A DNA stretch of 36,367 nucleotides, from positions 1 to 36,367 of the forward strand of contig JAFWRL010000001.1 of the NCBI GenBank assembly GCA_017520105.1, written 5' to 3'. Of the stretch, positions 7,012-14,068 are shown piece after piece (the stretch's first letter is position 1; every line of letters starts with the position of its first letter). A program made the translations under genes and the position numbers. The DNA comes from Fibrobacter sp. (GTDB taxonomy: Bacteria > Fibrobacterota > Fibrobacteria > Fibrobacterales > Fibrobacteraceae). The notes under the pieces were generated by a model. That model did no database searches. It saw only the letters and a program-made list of their open reading frames with translations, and was not told where the DNA came from.

Positions 7012-8108
7012 CAGTCCTCCAAAATAAATTCCAGAATCTTTCTGCGGATAAAACCAAGTTCAGGGAGTTCGTTTGTCTTAATCACGTGCGCACGGCGACG
7101 CCAAAAGATCCACGCCAAAATTCCTACCAAGACAAGAGTTTCCAGAACAAAGCAGAAAATACGTAACAAATTAACACTCATACGGATAGACCCTGCCGCA
7201 CGGAGTTCCTTTTCGTGGCACCAGTCCATTCGGAAATCCCACGCACCGATGTAAGGGAACGATTTTAGAAACCCGTTTAACGCGGCGCCATAACCCATGC
7301 TCATATAATCCGACTGAATTCCTTCGACAAAACAGCCAATAAACCGCACACGGAACAACGAAAGAACTGCCGAAAGTATTTTCAACGCATAGCGGAACGC
7401 CCTTGCATCCAAATCGGGCGTCAAGATGATTGTCCAGAATTCGCGGTCCGAGAGTTTGCGTTTTTCTTTTTTCTGTTGTTCCTGCTTCGGTTCTTCCTGC
7501 TCTGGCTCGGATTTTGCAGCAGGGCTTTCCGACTTTGGCGATTTTGCCTCAGGCTTTGTTTTTTCTGTTTCCAATTTTTCAGCAACTTTTTCCGCAGGCT
7601 TTGCAGAAGCCGTCTTCTGTTCCGTTGTACTCGGAGCCTTGGACTCTGCGGTTACAACACCATCTTCCTTTTCTTCAGACTTCTCCGGTTCCTTCGCTAC
7701 GCGGCTTTCGACGGGAACTGCACAGGCCCCTTCCCCACTTCGTGGCTCAGGATGACGCGGTTCAACATTCTCGGTCATGCCCGACTCCGTCGGCCGCGAC
7801 TCTCGTCTCTCGTCTAACTCCGCCTCACTCTCGTCTCTCGTCTTTGGACAATCGCTTCGCTCTTGTCCCAAATGCTGATCTCGGTCATGCCCAAGCGAGC
7901 TTGGTCGCGACTCTCGTTCTACGCATTTGTCGTCTAACCCCTTCCCCCACTTTTTCTCGTACTCATAAATTTTCTTCTTGAAGAAAAAGAAAAGCGCCCG
8001 CGCACCGCGCTCCCCAGCTTCGAATTCTATCAGAACCGAAAACGGGAAAAGCAGTAGCACAAGCGCTACAACGAGAATCGAACAAAAGAGCCAGAATAAA
8101 AAGCCCAT
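7011..8108 (-). CDS. Membrane protein of unknown function with repeat-derived insert
   Basis: This 365-residue protein has an N-terminal membrane segment (residues 2-24), a KKK-rich patch, a long polar low-complexity region (about 55-205) rich in Glu, Lys, Pro and Ala, and a C-terminal part. The C-terminal part contains 'FWTIILTPDLDARAFRYALKILSAVLSLF' and 'SDYMSMGYGAALNGFLKSFPYIG', then a second membrane segment near residues 310-335. The start, the C-terminal block and the overall plan resemble DUF2953 proteins, but that is a weak match from memory. Residues about 57-128 are encoded by palindromic and 7-nt-period repeats that also occur between genes (see 7727-7937), so this part is probably not functional sequence of ancient origin. 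Start ATG at 8108 overlaps the upstream stop (TAATG); the end overlaps rsuA. Function unknown. Confidence 0.8.
   Translation of the reverse strand: MGFLFWLFCSILVVALVLLLFPFSVLIEFEAGERGARALFFFFKKKIYEYEKKWGKGLDDKCVERESRPSSLGHDRDQHLGQERSDCPKTRDESEAELDERRESRPTESGMTENVEPRHPEPRSGEGACAVPVESRVAKEPEKSEEKEDGVVTAESKAPSTTEQKTASAKPAEKVAEKLETEKTKPEAKSPKSESPAAKSEPEQEEPKQEQQKKEKRKLSDREFWTIILTPDLDARAFRYALKILSAVLSLFRVRFIGCFVEGIQSDYMSMGYGAALNGFLKSFPYIGAWDFRMDWCHEKELRAAGSIRMSVNLLRIFCFVLETLVLVGILAWIFWRRRAHVIKTNELPELGFIRRKILEFILED
7727..7937. repeat. Cluster of palindromic and 7-nt-period repeats inside a coding sequence
   Basis: Within the membrane protein gene four palindromic units can be seen: CCCACTTCGTGGCTCAGGAT (7734-7753), TCGGTCATGCCCGACTCCGT (from 7771), GGACAATCGCTTCGCTCTTG (from 7846) and TCGGTCATGCCCAAGCGAGC (from 7881). 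The second and fourth share a longer frame: TCTCGGTCATGCCC, a variable centre, CGACTCTCGT, then CGTCTAAC. Between them are tandem GTCTCTC heptamers. The heptamer tail GTTAGACGAGAGACGA recurs exactly at 15305-15320, between genes. All preserve the reading frame. Confidence 0.75.
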
Positions 8109-8686
8109 TACTTTTCGGCTTCGTCAGCCTTCTTGCTGATAACGTCAATCAGTTCGGCAAAGCTCTTGTCCTTGAGAATCTTGCTGAACTGTTCCTTGTA
8201 GTTACGGGCCGTCGAAAGGTCGTCGATGACCAAGTCCCAGGCCTTCCACTTGCCATTCACGATGGTCATCTTGTATTCAAGGATAGATTCCTTGCCGTTG
8301 TTCCACAAGTGGGCGATAACGCGGGCATCATCCGAGCCCTTCATTTTCGCCGGTTCATAAATCGTGGAGTCGGCGCGGTACAATTCCAAGCGGTTTGCAC
8401 TGGAATTGCGGACCATGCGCTGGAATTCGGTCACGAACTTCTGCTGGGAAGCCTCGTCCTGCTCTTTCCAAACACTCGCAGCGAGAGACTTCTTGGCCAA
8501 AAGCGCAAAGTCAAAGGAATCGTTCAACAAGTTCTTGACACGTTCCGTTTCCTTGGCGGTACGTTTCGACTTCTTGATGATGTTCTGCAATTCGACATCC
8601 TTGCTCTTGACGACAGATACCGGATCATCGGCAGCGAACGACAAGAGCGAAGCGCAGGCAATGGCAATCATAATTTTCTTAAACAT
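8108..8686 (-). CDS. mlaC: MlaC/Ttg2D-family periplasmic phospholipid-binding protein
   Basis: This 192-residue protein resembles MlaC, the periplasmic shuttle that carries phospholipids between the outer membrane and the MlaFEDB ABC transporter. Visible features are a signal peptide (MFKKIMIAIACASLLSFA), then 'FDFALLAKKSLAASVWKEQDEASQQKFVTEFQRMVRNSSANRL' (the typical DxxxMA...W...s.eQ...F...F central helix block) and 'VIAHLWNNGKESILEYKMTIVNGKWKAWDLVIDDLS', matching the W.v.Dv.idgvS end motif. Start: an upstream ATG at 8701 overlaps the previous stop, but AAGGAG at 8698-8693 lies 6 nt before the ATG at 8686, which is chosen. No mlaE, mlaF or mlaD genes are in the window; it lies instead between a TolC-like gene and a membrane protein gene. 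Confidence 0.8.
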   Translation of the reverse strand: MFKKIMIAIACASLLSFAADDPVSVVKSKDVELQNIIKKSKRTAKETERVKNLLNDSFDFALLAKKSLAASVWKEQDEASQQKFVTEFQRMVRNSSANRLELYRADSTIYEPAKMKGSDDARVIAHLWNNGKESILEYKMTIVNGKWKAWDLVIDDLSTARNYKEQFSKILKDKSFAELIDVISKKADEAEK

Positions 8687-8697
8687 CTTGAACTCCT

Positions 8698-10065
8698 TCA
8701 TTTTTTATTAAAATACGAATTATACTCGCTAAGAGACAAACCTATCTTTGCAATTAATCCGGCAAATTCGACATTATATCGGCAAACTGCGAAATAATAG
8801 TCCTTTTTCATGCTTACATTTTGCGTATAGGCCGAAACCAGCTCTCCCGTCTGGGACTTGTCGAGATCGTATTTCATGGCGGCCCCCTTCAATAGCGCTT
8901 CGGACGCACGCAAGCTTTCACGTATCGCATCTAGCTTTTCCTTGGCGGCAACAACCTGGTAATACTGCTCGACAGCTTTCGCCACAAGGCCATCCGAAGC
9001 ATAGGTTTCCTTCAACTGGAGACCGCGATACTCCGTTTTCGCCTGGCGGTAATCTTCCCAGTTTTTCCAGAAATTCAAGCGGTATCTCAAGCCCACGCCG
9101 ATAAGCCCGGAAATCTTGTTGACGGCATCCTGGTCAAAAGCGTTTTTCTGAAGCACATTGCGATTACCCGCCCAGCTCTTCACATACTGGAACTCACCCA
9201 TCACAAAGAACTCCGGCGCCAGTTTCGCCTCGGCCAAATCCATTTGGTAACGCCGTGCACGAAGTCCAGCGCTCAACTGCTTCAGTTCGGGATTGAACTT
9301 CACCGTCAAATCACGAACTTCATCCTCGGTCGGCATATGTTCGGTTCTCACGGTTAGCACGGAATCTTCGGCAACGAAAGTATCGCCTTCCGGTAACGCC
9401 AAAGCAAAACGGATAGCCAGCATCACGCGCTTCATCCCAAGGTCCGCCTCGATAACGCCATCCTTGACCGTATGCATTTTCGCCTTCAAGTTCAGCAAAT
9501 CCGATTGCGACACAGTCGGTTCGTCCTCGTCCAGCGCTTCTTCGAGCTGGTCATAGGCCTTATCGACTTGCTTTTGGGCGTCGGCGGCGAGGCGTTTCAT
9601 TTCGAGAGCAAGCAAGTAGTTGTAATAATACGACTGAAGCTCGACTTCTTTTTTGTGCGTTACATTTTCAATTTCGAAAGTCTTTTGCTGCAAGTCCGCT
9701 TCGAGAGCCTTTTTGCCCGTTTGGTACTGTCCCAAGTTCAGCGGCTGGATAAACTTAGCCTCGATAGCCCAGAAAGGTCCCATTCGTGAAAAATCGTACG
9801 TATCAACGGTATCGCCCCAGTCATCCACGGTTTCCCTCAAACCGGGAGCAGGCCCCACCATCATAGACACGTTGAAAGTCGGCAAAATAACTTCGGACTT
9901 GAGTGCGCGAATTTTGTTAGCCTTGCTTTCCGTGCCAAACCGGGATTCGGCCATCTGCGGATCGGTAGCAAGTCCCTGTTCCACAAAACGCAAACAATCG
10001 TAACGGACCTCGCCCGCAATGGCAAGCCCCGTCATCACAAACAATAAAAAGGTATTTCTAATCAC
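8698..10065 (-). CDS. TolC-family outer membrane efflux-like protein
   Basis: This 455-residue protein has a signal peptide (MIRNTFLLFVMTGLAIA) and the long-helix/beta-strand pattern of outer membrane efflux proteins. A strand region 'ILPTFNVSMMVGP' is followed by helices with 'QKTFEIENVTHKKEVELQSYYYNYLLALEMKRLAADAQ', a second repeat 'LTVKFNPELKQLSAGLRARRYQMDLAEAKLAPEFFVMGEF', strand 'ISGLIGVGLRYRLNFW', and last helices ending 'YFAVCRYNVEFAGLIAKIGLSLSEYN'. TolC trimers form channels for export. No inner-membrane pump or adaptor gene is adjacent; the neighbour is mlaC-like, so a role in lipid or envelope transport is possible but inferred. Start is GTG at 10065 without a visible Shine-Dalgarno. 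The TGA stop overlaps an ATG, and mlaC follows within 11 nt. Confidence 0.85.
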   Translation of the reverse strand: MIRNTFLLFVMTGLAIAGEVRYDCLRFVEQGLATDPQMAESRFGTESKANKIRALKSEVILPTFNVSMMVGPAPGLRETVDDWGDTVDTYDFSRMGPFWAIEAKFIQPLNLGQYQTGKKALEADLQQKTFEIENVTHKKEVELQSYYYNYLLALEMKRLAADAQKQVDKAYDQLEEALDEDEPTVSQSDLLNLKAKMHTVKDGVIEADLGMKRVMLAIRFALALPEGDTFVAEDSVLTVRTEHMPTEDEVRDLTVKFNPELKQLSAGLRARRYQMDLAEAKLAPEFFVMGEFQYVKSWAGNRNVLQKNAFDQDAVNKISGLIGVGLRYRLNFWKNWEDYRQAKTEYRGLQLKETYASDGLVAKAVEQYYQVVAAKEKLDAIRESLRASEALLKGAAMKYDLDKSQTGELVSAYTQNVSMKKDYYFAVCRYNVEFAGLIAKIGLSLSEYNSYFNKK

Positions 10066-10088
10066 AGCTAGAATTTAGAAAAAAGATA

Positions 10089-10284
10089 TTGGTCATTGGT
10101 CAATAGTCTTTGGAAAGGAGGGAGTAAACCGTGATTCGTTAGCAGGATTATAGTTCTCAGTTAAGAGTTCTGAGTTACTAGGGTGCCTTCGGCACAGTTT
10201 CGAGTTCTGAGTTACTAGTTACTAGAAATGTTCTTATTGCAATCTCTAGTAACTATTAACTACTAACTAGTAACTACTAACTAA
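10089..10284. repeat. Intergenic array of degenerate 7-nt repeats, inverted about a centre
   Basis: The 227-nt gap between the tolC-like and transglycosylase genes is filled with heptamers. TTGGTCA-TTGGTCA-ATAGTCT begins at 10089. The array GTTCTCA-GTTAAGA-GTTCTGA-GTTACTA ends near 10180, a small GTGCC-TTCG-GCAC hairpin follows, and then GTTCTGA-GTTACTA-GTTACTA. The reverse complement follows as TAGTAAC-TATTAAC-TACTAAC-TAGTAAC-TACTAAC-TAAAAAC. The 17-mer GAGTTCTGAGTTACTAG is exact at 10165 and 10202. The arms can pair into a long hairpin. No gene is seen here. Confidence 0.8.
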
Positions 10285-10292
10285 AAACCTTC

Positions 10293-10979
10293 TCAAAACG
10301 AACAGTGTGCCACAAGATCCTTGTATTTAGCGATAACACCCTCGTAATAGGAGGTTGGCAACGGAGCACTTTTTTCTAGCAATTTATCAACCGCCGAATG
10401 CCCCAAATTATACGCCACAAGAGCTTCTCTCAAATTTCCATATTTTCCAATAAGACGAATCAAGTAAGCAGCTCCCACGACCACGTTAACTTCTGGGCGC
10501 ATCAAGTCCTCTTCGCTTTCGACAATGACTCCGAACCTGCGTCCCATCTTTGTCGCCGTTTCCAACTTTATCTGCATCAAGCCCAAGGCGCCCGAAAAGC
10601 GCCCCGACTGGAACCGCCCTCGAGCTAGCGGATTTCCACGGCTTTCCTGAGCAACGACGGCAAGAATAATCAGAGGATCCAGTGAATACGATTGCGAAAT
10701 CTGCCAAAGTTGCTCTGTCAAGATGCGGGAACTCACTTCGGATAGACGGTCCCCCAGCAAGTACGTCAACGCTTTCTCGATTTTCACGTAATCGAGCGTC
10801 CACTTGCCCACCACTTCCAGATGTTCCATGTCATTGTGGAGGAGACGTTCCCGATAAGCTAATTTTTCAAGTTCAACCCTATTGGAATACCACTCGCTTG
10901 CAAAAGTAAACAAGACGCCAAAACCGATGATAAGCAAAACGCTTACGCTCATCGAAGAAAGACGAACGCTACTTTTCAC
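10293..10979 (-). CDS. Membrane-anchored lytic transglycosylase (SLT domain)
   Basis: This 228-residue protein has an N-terminal membrane anchor (residues 10-28) and a C-terminal SLT domain that cleaves peptidoglycan glycan strands with formation of 1,6-anhydro-MurNAc. Motifs: 'PLIILAVVAQESRGNP' with catalytic Glu112, 'GALGLMQIKLETA' (the GLMQ signature), 'NVVVGAAYLIRLIGKYGNLREALVAYNLG' (AYN.G) and 'TSYYEGVIAKY'. Start is GTG at 10979, inside the end of the STAS-like gene (11-nt overlap, GGAG about 10 nt upstream). The in-frame ATG at 10952 is an alternative but would shorten the anchor. It is co-transcribed with the STAS-like and GH57-like genes. Confidence 0.88.
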   Translation of the reverse strand: MKSSVRLSSMSVSVLLIIGFGVLFTFASEWYSNRVELEKLAYRERLLHNDMEHLEVVGKWTLDYVKIEKALTYLLGDRLSEVSSRILTEQLWQISQSYSLDPLIILAVVAQESRGNPLARGRFQSGRFSGALGLMQIKLETATKMGRRFGVIVESEEDLMRPEVNVVVGAAYLIRLIGKYGNLREALVAYNLGHSAVDKLLEKSAPLPTSYYEGVIAKYKDLVAHCSF

Positions 10980-11655
10980 GCCGGTTTTTCTCCAAGTATT
11001 CGAGATACGTCACCCAATCCTGGATAGCCCCAAATGAACTCAGCAAAGTCGTATCCTGCACGACACCAAGCTTTCGCATCGGCCCGATAGCGGACTCCAA
11101 ACGGTCTATTTCTCGGATGTAGCGGGCTTTCTGGCTTTCGAGCGCCGTAATTTGAGCCTGCTTGTCCGTGATTTCACGTCCTTGGCCCACGACGATAACA
11201 AATAACGTAATAGCCCAACCAACAAGGAACAGCGCCACAGAAACGGCAAACCCGGGAGAAAGGCTTATCGAACGTTTTTCGTAATGGAGACCGACCAAAT
11301 GGACCTGTTTCGATAGTCCCGACTTGCGGTACTCCTCGCGGCTCCTGTAGATTTCAAAGATGTTCTTGTAACGTTCAAAATAAGCACGCAGCTCATCATT
11401 TTCAAAAATCAAAATGAGCGTTGCCTTCTGCTGCTTGACCAAGTTCAAAATTTCAAGGAACAAAGCGCGGTACGCATCTGTCGTAAAGCGTGCGTTCTGG
11501 AGGTTCACAAAGAAAAATACTCCCGGCCCGCGAACCAGCATTTCAAGTTTTTCACGGACTGCCGATAGCTGATATTCGCCCAGAATGCCGTACAGCGAAA
11601 TTTCAACTTCTTCGCCGCGGTCTTCTACCTGGATGTCAATCAAGTCGGCACGCAT
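10969..11655 (-). CDS. STAS-like domain protein with membrane segment and coiled coil
   Basis: This 228-residue protein begins with a region of about 105 residues that reads like an anti-sigma-factor antagonist (STAS) fold: 'VEISLYGILGEYQLSAVREKLEMLVRGPGVFFFVNLQNARFTTDAYRALFLEI', then 'ATLILIFENDELRAYFERYKNIFEIYRS'. The usual phospho-acceptor Ser in the D.S...D.S.G loop is not conserved, so classic partner switching by phosphorylation is doubtful. A membrane helix at about 134-157 is followed by a coiled coil (about 160-195) and a short tail. It lies between a GH57-like gene (4-nt gap, AGAGG site) and a transglycosylase, suggesting an envelope or morphology role. Function inferred only from fold-like pattern. 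Confidence 0.65.
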   Translation of the reverse strand: MRADLIDIQVEDRGEEVEISLYGILGEYQLSAVREKLEMLVRGPGVFFFVNLQNARFTTDAYRALFLEILNLVKQQKATLILIFENDELRAYFERYKNIFEIYRSREEYRKSGLSKQVHLVGLHYEKRSISLSPGFAVSVALFLVGWAITLFVIVVGQGREITDKQAQITALESQKARYIREIDRLESAIGPMRKLGVVQDTTLLSSFGAIQDWVTYLEYLEKNRREK

Positions 11656-11659
11656 ATTT

Positions 11660-13516
11660 TTACCTCTTGGTTACTGACACCGATATTTTGAAGGCCTTGC
11701 GGTCGAGCATGTTGAACGGAGCGTTCCAGAACGGGAACACGCGAATGCCCTGGAATGCCTGGGGCGCCGCCGATGATGTCGCGCCAAAGATGGAACCGAC
11801 AAAGATAGACGTCGGGCGGTCGAACGCCATACGGAACACGCAACCGCCTTTTTCATCACGGATTTCAAGAGACTGTCCGTCGGGATACAGAAGCGGTTCC
11901 ATCATATTCCACTTGACGTTGTTCCCGTCGATAAGGACCTTGTTGACATCTCCACGAGACAAAAGCCCAAGTTCGAGAATCGTTCCGAAGAACCCCTTCG
12001 TGTTCACGTAGGCAAGATTGTCGATAACATAAGAAACGGTAAACTTGGCGGCATCGCCCTGGAACGTGAATACCTTCTTTATTCGGAACAAGGCCTTGCG
12101 TTCAACGCTATCAAAGCCCTGTTCCTCGTCGAGTAAAATTTCCGTGCCCGATTCCGAACGGAGGATGCGGTAGTCATACGGGTCGGCAAGCAAATGCTTG
12201 CGGTCATAAAGCATCTGTTCCAGTTTGACCGGCGTAAAATCCACATTCGGCAAGAGGCAATCCAAAAAGGCAAAAGAAGGTTCACCGTCATCCCGCCAAG
12301 AATTCACGAGATTAATTTTTGCGCCCTTGTAGTTCCATGCACGGAGTGCACCGCCCAAACGGCAGTCCAACAAATAGGAGGATTCCGGGTTTTCGCAAAA
12401 GAGAATTTTCTTGCCACGGAGCAGGTAGTCGCACACATCGACGCGGAGCCCGGAAAAATCCGTGAGATTGTCCAAAAGTTGCGACGCTTTAATCAGCAAC
12501 CGATTGGACCGTTTGCGAACCATCATGGAACGCATTCCCGAACGGTTAAACAAATCTCTGAAAAACAGCGGAGCCATCGCTGGCAAAAGCGCATGACAAA
12601 ACTCAAGCCACTTTTTTCCCGAAAGTACATTGCGGCCTCTCCTGTACAAATTCAGGAAAGTCTTGTGGTGCAAATTGATTTCAGGACGTCGAATCAAAAG
12701 TTCACGACAAGTACGCGCCGTCGAAGGGAGACCAAGATTGCGGCCTGCAGAAACAAGGAAACTGATAGAACCGGACGTTTCCAACTGATCTACAGCAAAG
12801 CCGACTGTTCTTGTCTGCACCTCGTTCGTCTCCACGAAATCGACAAGACGTCCAAAGAAATCAACGATTTCTGTAGGCTCCGACGGAATATCGAAAAAGG
12901 CAATCGCGGACTTTCCTCCACGGCAATACGATTCCGCAATCGTCCTCCATGCAAGATTATCTTCGGCAATCGCTTTAGAAAGCGTTTCGGAGACAGGAAC
13001 AATGCGGATAAGCGAGCCTCGGTCTTCCAGCGTAAACCAACCCGAAACAGGAGTCGAACGTCCGAGAGCGTCTTGTACAGCGGCTTCCGTCACCAGCGCA
13101 TAGTCAAAACGGGACCGTTCCAGAATATCTGCCATGCCCGGTTCCCACACCAGCGAGGAGTTAAAATAGCCTTGGGGTTCCGCGTCAAGCACTTTCTTTA
13201 GGTAGTTGCGATGCAATTCCAGCTGCATCATTTGCAAGTCTTCCGGGAAAAGCGGAAGCATCGGGTCGTAATAGCCGCCCCCCAAGAACTCCAGAGTTCC
13301 GCTACGAATAGCATTCTGGATTTTGCCAAACATCAGGGGCTTTGCCACATTGTAAAGCGCCTCGATCATCGGGCCGTCCAAGTAAATGGAACATTTCAGC
13401 TGTTCCGAATTCAAGAGAACGTTCAATCCTTCTAGCAAATTACGCGCAATCGCCTCTAGATTTTCGTATGAGGTCGATGGCGACATCTGTAGCACAAAGG
13501 ATATTCTCGGGTTCAT
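11660..13516 (-). CDS. GH57-family glucanotransferase/amylase-like protein, probably catalytically altered
   Basis: A 618-residue protein from ATG 13516 (MNPRISFVLQ); the frame stays open to 13621, but that would run into the RNase P gene and its promoter. GH57 motifs: 'LEFLGGGYYDPMLPLFPEDLQMMQLELHRNYLKKV', 'YFNSSLVWEPGMADILERSRFDYALVTE', 'WFTLEDRGSLIRIVPVSETL', and a long beta-rich C-terminal half like DUF1925/DUF1926 of 4-alpha-glucanotransferases, including 'GSIFGATSSAAPQAFQGIRVFPFW'. In the characterised family the nucleophile lies in LTERVW.PEL; here that stretch reads NSSLVWEPGM, so the Glu is replaced by Ser. The acid/base loop (DDGEKFG type) reads FFDIPSEP. It may thus be a non-catalytic glucan-binding relative. 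No Shine-Dalgarno; the promoter predicts leaderless translation. First gene of the STAS-like/transglycosylase operon. Confidence 0.8.
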   Translation of the reverse strand: MNPRISFVLQMSPSTSYENLEAIARNLLEGLNVLLNSEQLKCSIYLDGPMIEALYNVAKPLMFGKIQNAIRSGTLEFLGGGYYDPMLPLFPEDLQMMQLELHRNYLKKVLDAEPQGYFNSSLVWEPGMADILERSRFDYALVTEAAVQDALGRSTPVSGWFTLEDRGSLIRIVPVSETLSKAIAEDNLAWRTIAESYCRGGKSAIAFFDIPSEPTEIVDFFGRLVDFVETNEVQTRTVGFAVDQLETSGSISFLVSAGRNLGLPSTARTCRELLIRRPEINLHHKTFLNLYRRGRNVLSGKKWLEFCHALLPAMAPLFFRDLFNRSGMRSMMVRKRSNRLLIKASQLLDNLTDFSGLRVDVCDYLLRGKKILFCENPESSYLLDCRLGGALRAWNYKGAKINLVNSWRDDGEPSFAFLDCLLPNVDFTPVKLEQMLYDRKHLLADPYDYRILRSESGTEILLDEEQGFDSVERKALFRIKKVFTFQGDAAKFTVSYVIDNLAYVNTKGFFGTILELGLLSRGDVNKVLIDGNNVKWNMMEPLLYPDGQSLEIRDEKGGCVFRMAFDRPTSIFVGSIFGATSSAAPQAFQGIRVFPFWNAPFNMLDRKAFKISVSVTKR

Positions 13517-13523
13517 GAGACAA

Positions 13524-13552
13524 AGAATAGAAAAAATATTGCACTTTTCCAA
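13524..13552 (-). promoter_or_regulatory. Promoter of the GH57-like operon, predicting a leaderless transcript
   Basis: On the minus strand, TTGGAA (13552-13547), a 17-nt spacer and TATTCT (13529-13524). Seven nucleotides then separate the -10 from the ATG at 13516, so the mRNA should begin at or next to the start codon. It overlaps the divergent rnpB promoter. Confidence 0.5.
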
Positions 13553-13567
13553 AGCATTTTCTAGATT
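13539..13567 (+). promoter_or_regulatory. Promoter of rnpB
   Basis: TTGCAC (13539-13544), a 17-nt spacer and TAGATT (13562-13567). The predicted start at about 13573 coincides with the first paired base of helix P1 of the RNase P RNA. Confidence 0.65.
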
Positions 13568-13571
13568 TGGG

Positions 13572-13949
13572 TCGGGTAGCGGATGGCCGCCGGCTTCACG
13601 GCTGGAGGAAAGTCCGGGCACCGCAGGGCATGATGCTGGATAACGTCCAGGCGCGGAAACGCGACAGAAAGTGCAACAGAAAGCAAACCGCCCCGTTTGA
13701 ACTTCGGTTCAGCGAGGTAAGGGTGAAATGGCGAGGTAAGAGCTCACCGCGCTTCTGGTGACAGGGGCGGCATGGTAAACCTCATCCGGTGCAAGACCAA
13801 GCAGGATTCCGTTCGCAAGAACCTGGTGCGGCCCGTGCCAGCTGGATATCCGGGTAGGTCGCTTGAGGCGGTCGGTAACGATTCGTCCAGAGAGATGGTC
13901 ATCGCCTTCGCAAGAAGGTACAGAACCCGGCTTATAACTACCCTATTTG
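13572..13949 (+). ncRNA. rnpB: RNase P RNA, bacterial type A
   Basis: This is the catalytic RNA of ribonuclease P, which removes 5' leaders from precursor tRNAs. Conserved blocks are in order: GGAGGAAAGTCCGGGC (from 13608), ACAGAAAGTGCAACAGAAAG (from 13663), 'GGTAAGGGTGAAATGG', 'GGTAAACCTCATCCGG' near 13773, 'AGAGAGATGGTC' near 13890, and the 3' universal ACAGAACCCGGCTTATA near 13920. Helix P1 is formed by GGGTAG (13574-13579) with CTACCC (13938-13943). The CATCCGG...AAGACCAAGCAGGA part contains the L15 type region that binds the tRNA CCA end. A promoter and a terminator hairpin bracket the gene. Ends are accurate to a few nucleotides. Confidence 0.96.
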
Positions 13950-13976
13950 AATGCCTCCGCTAAGAGCGGAGGCATT
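13950..13976 (+). terminator. Hairpin downstream of rnpB
   Basis: AATGCCTCCGC/GCGGAGGCATT with a 5-nt loop forms an 11-bp stem immediately after the RNA. It is followed by CTCCTT rather than a clean T-run, so it is a weak-type terminator or processing stop. Confidence 0.65.
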
Positions 13977-14033
13977 CTCCTTACTAGGGAAGGCTCCGCC
14001 CTCCCTAAAACCCTCCTTTTCCAAATGCAAAAA

Positions 14034-14054
14034 GCTTCCTCTAAAAGAGGAAGC
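14034..14054 (-). terminator. Terminator of the lipoprotein gene at 14069
   Basis: GCTTCCTCT/AGAGGAAGC has a 3-nt loop and, on the minus strand, is followed by TTTTTGC. It lies about 15 nt past the stop. Its flank CTTCTCCTTA resembles that of the rnpB hairpin, as if one arose from the other. Confidence 0.75.
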
Positions 14055-14068
14055 CTTCTCCTTATAAA

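Noticed and set aside
12285..12300. GTCATCCCGCC in the GH57-like gene resembling the palindromic repeat
   Set aside because: No second stem arm follows, and it encodes a normal SWRDDGE stretch; chance similarity.
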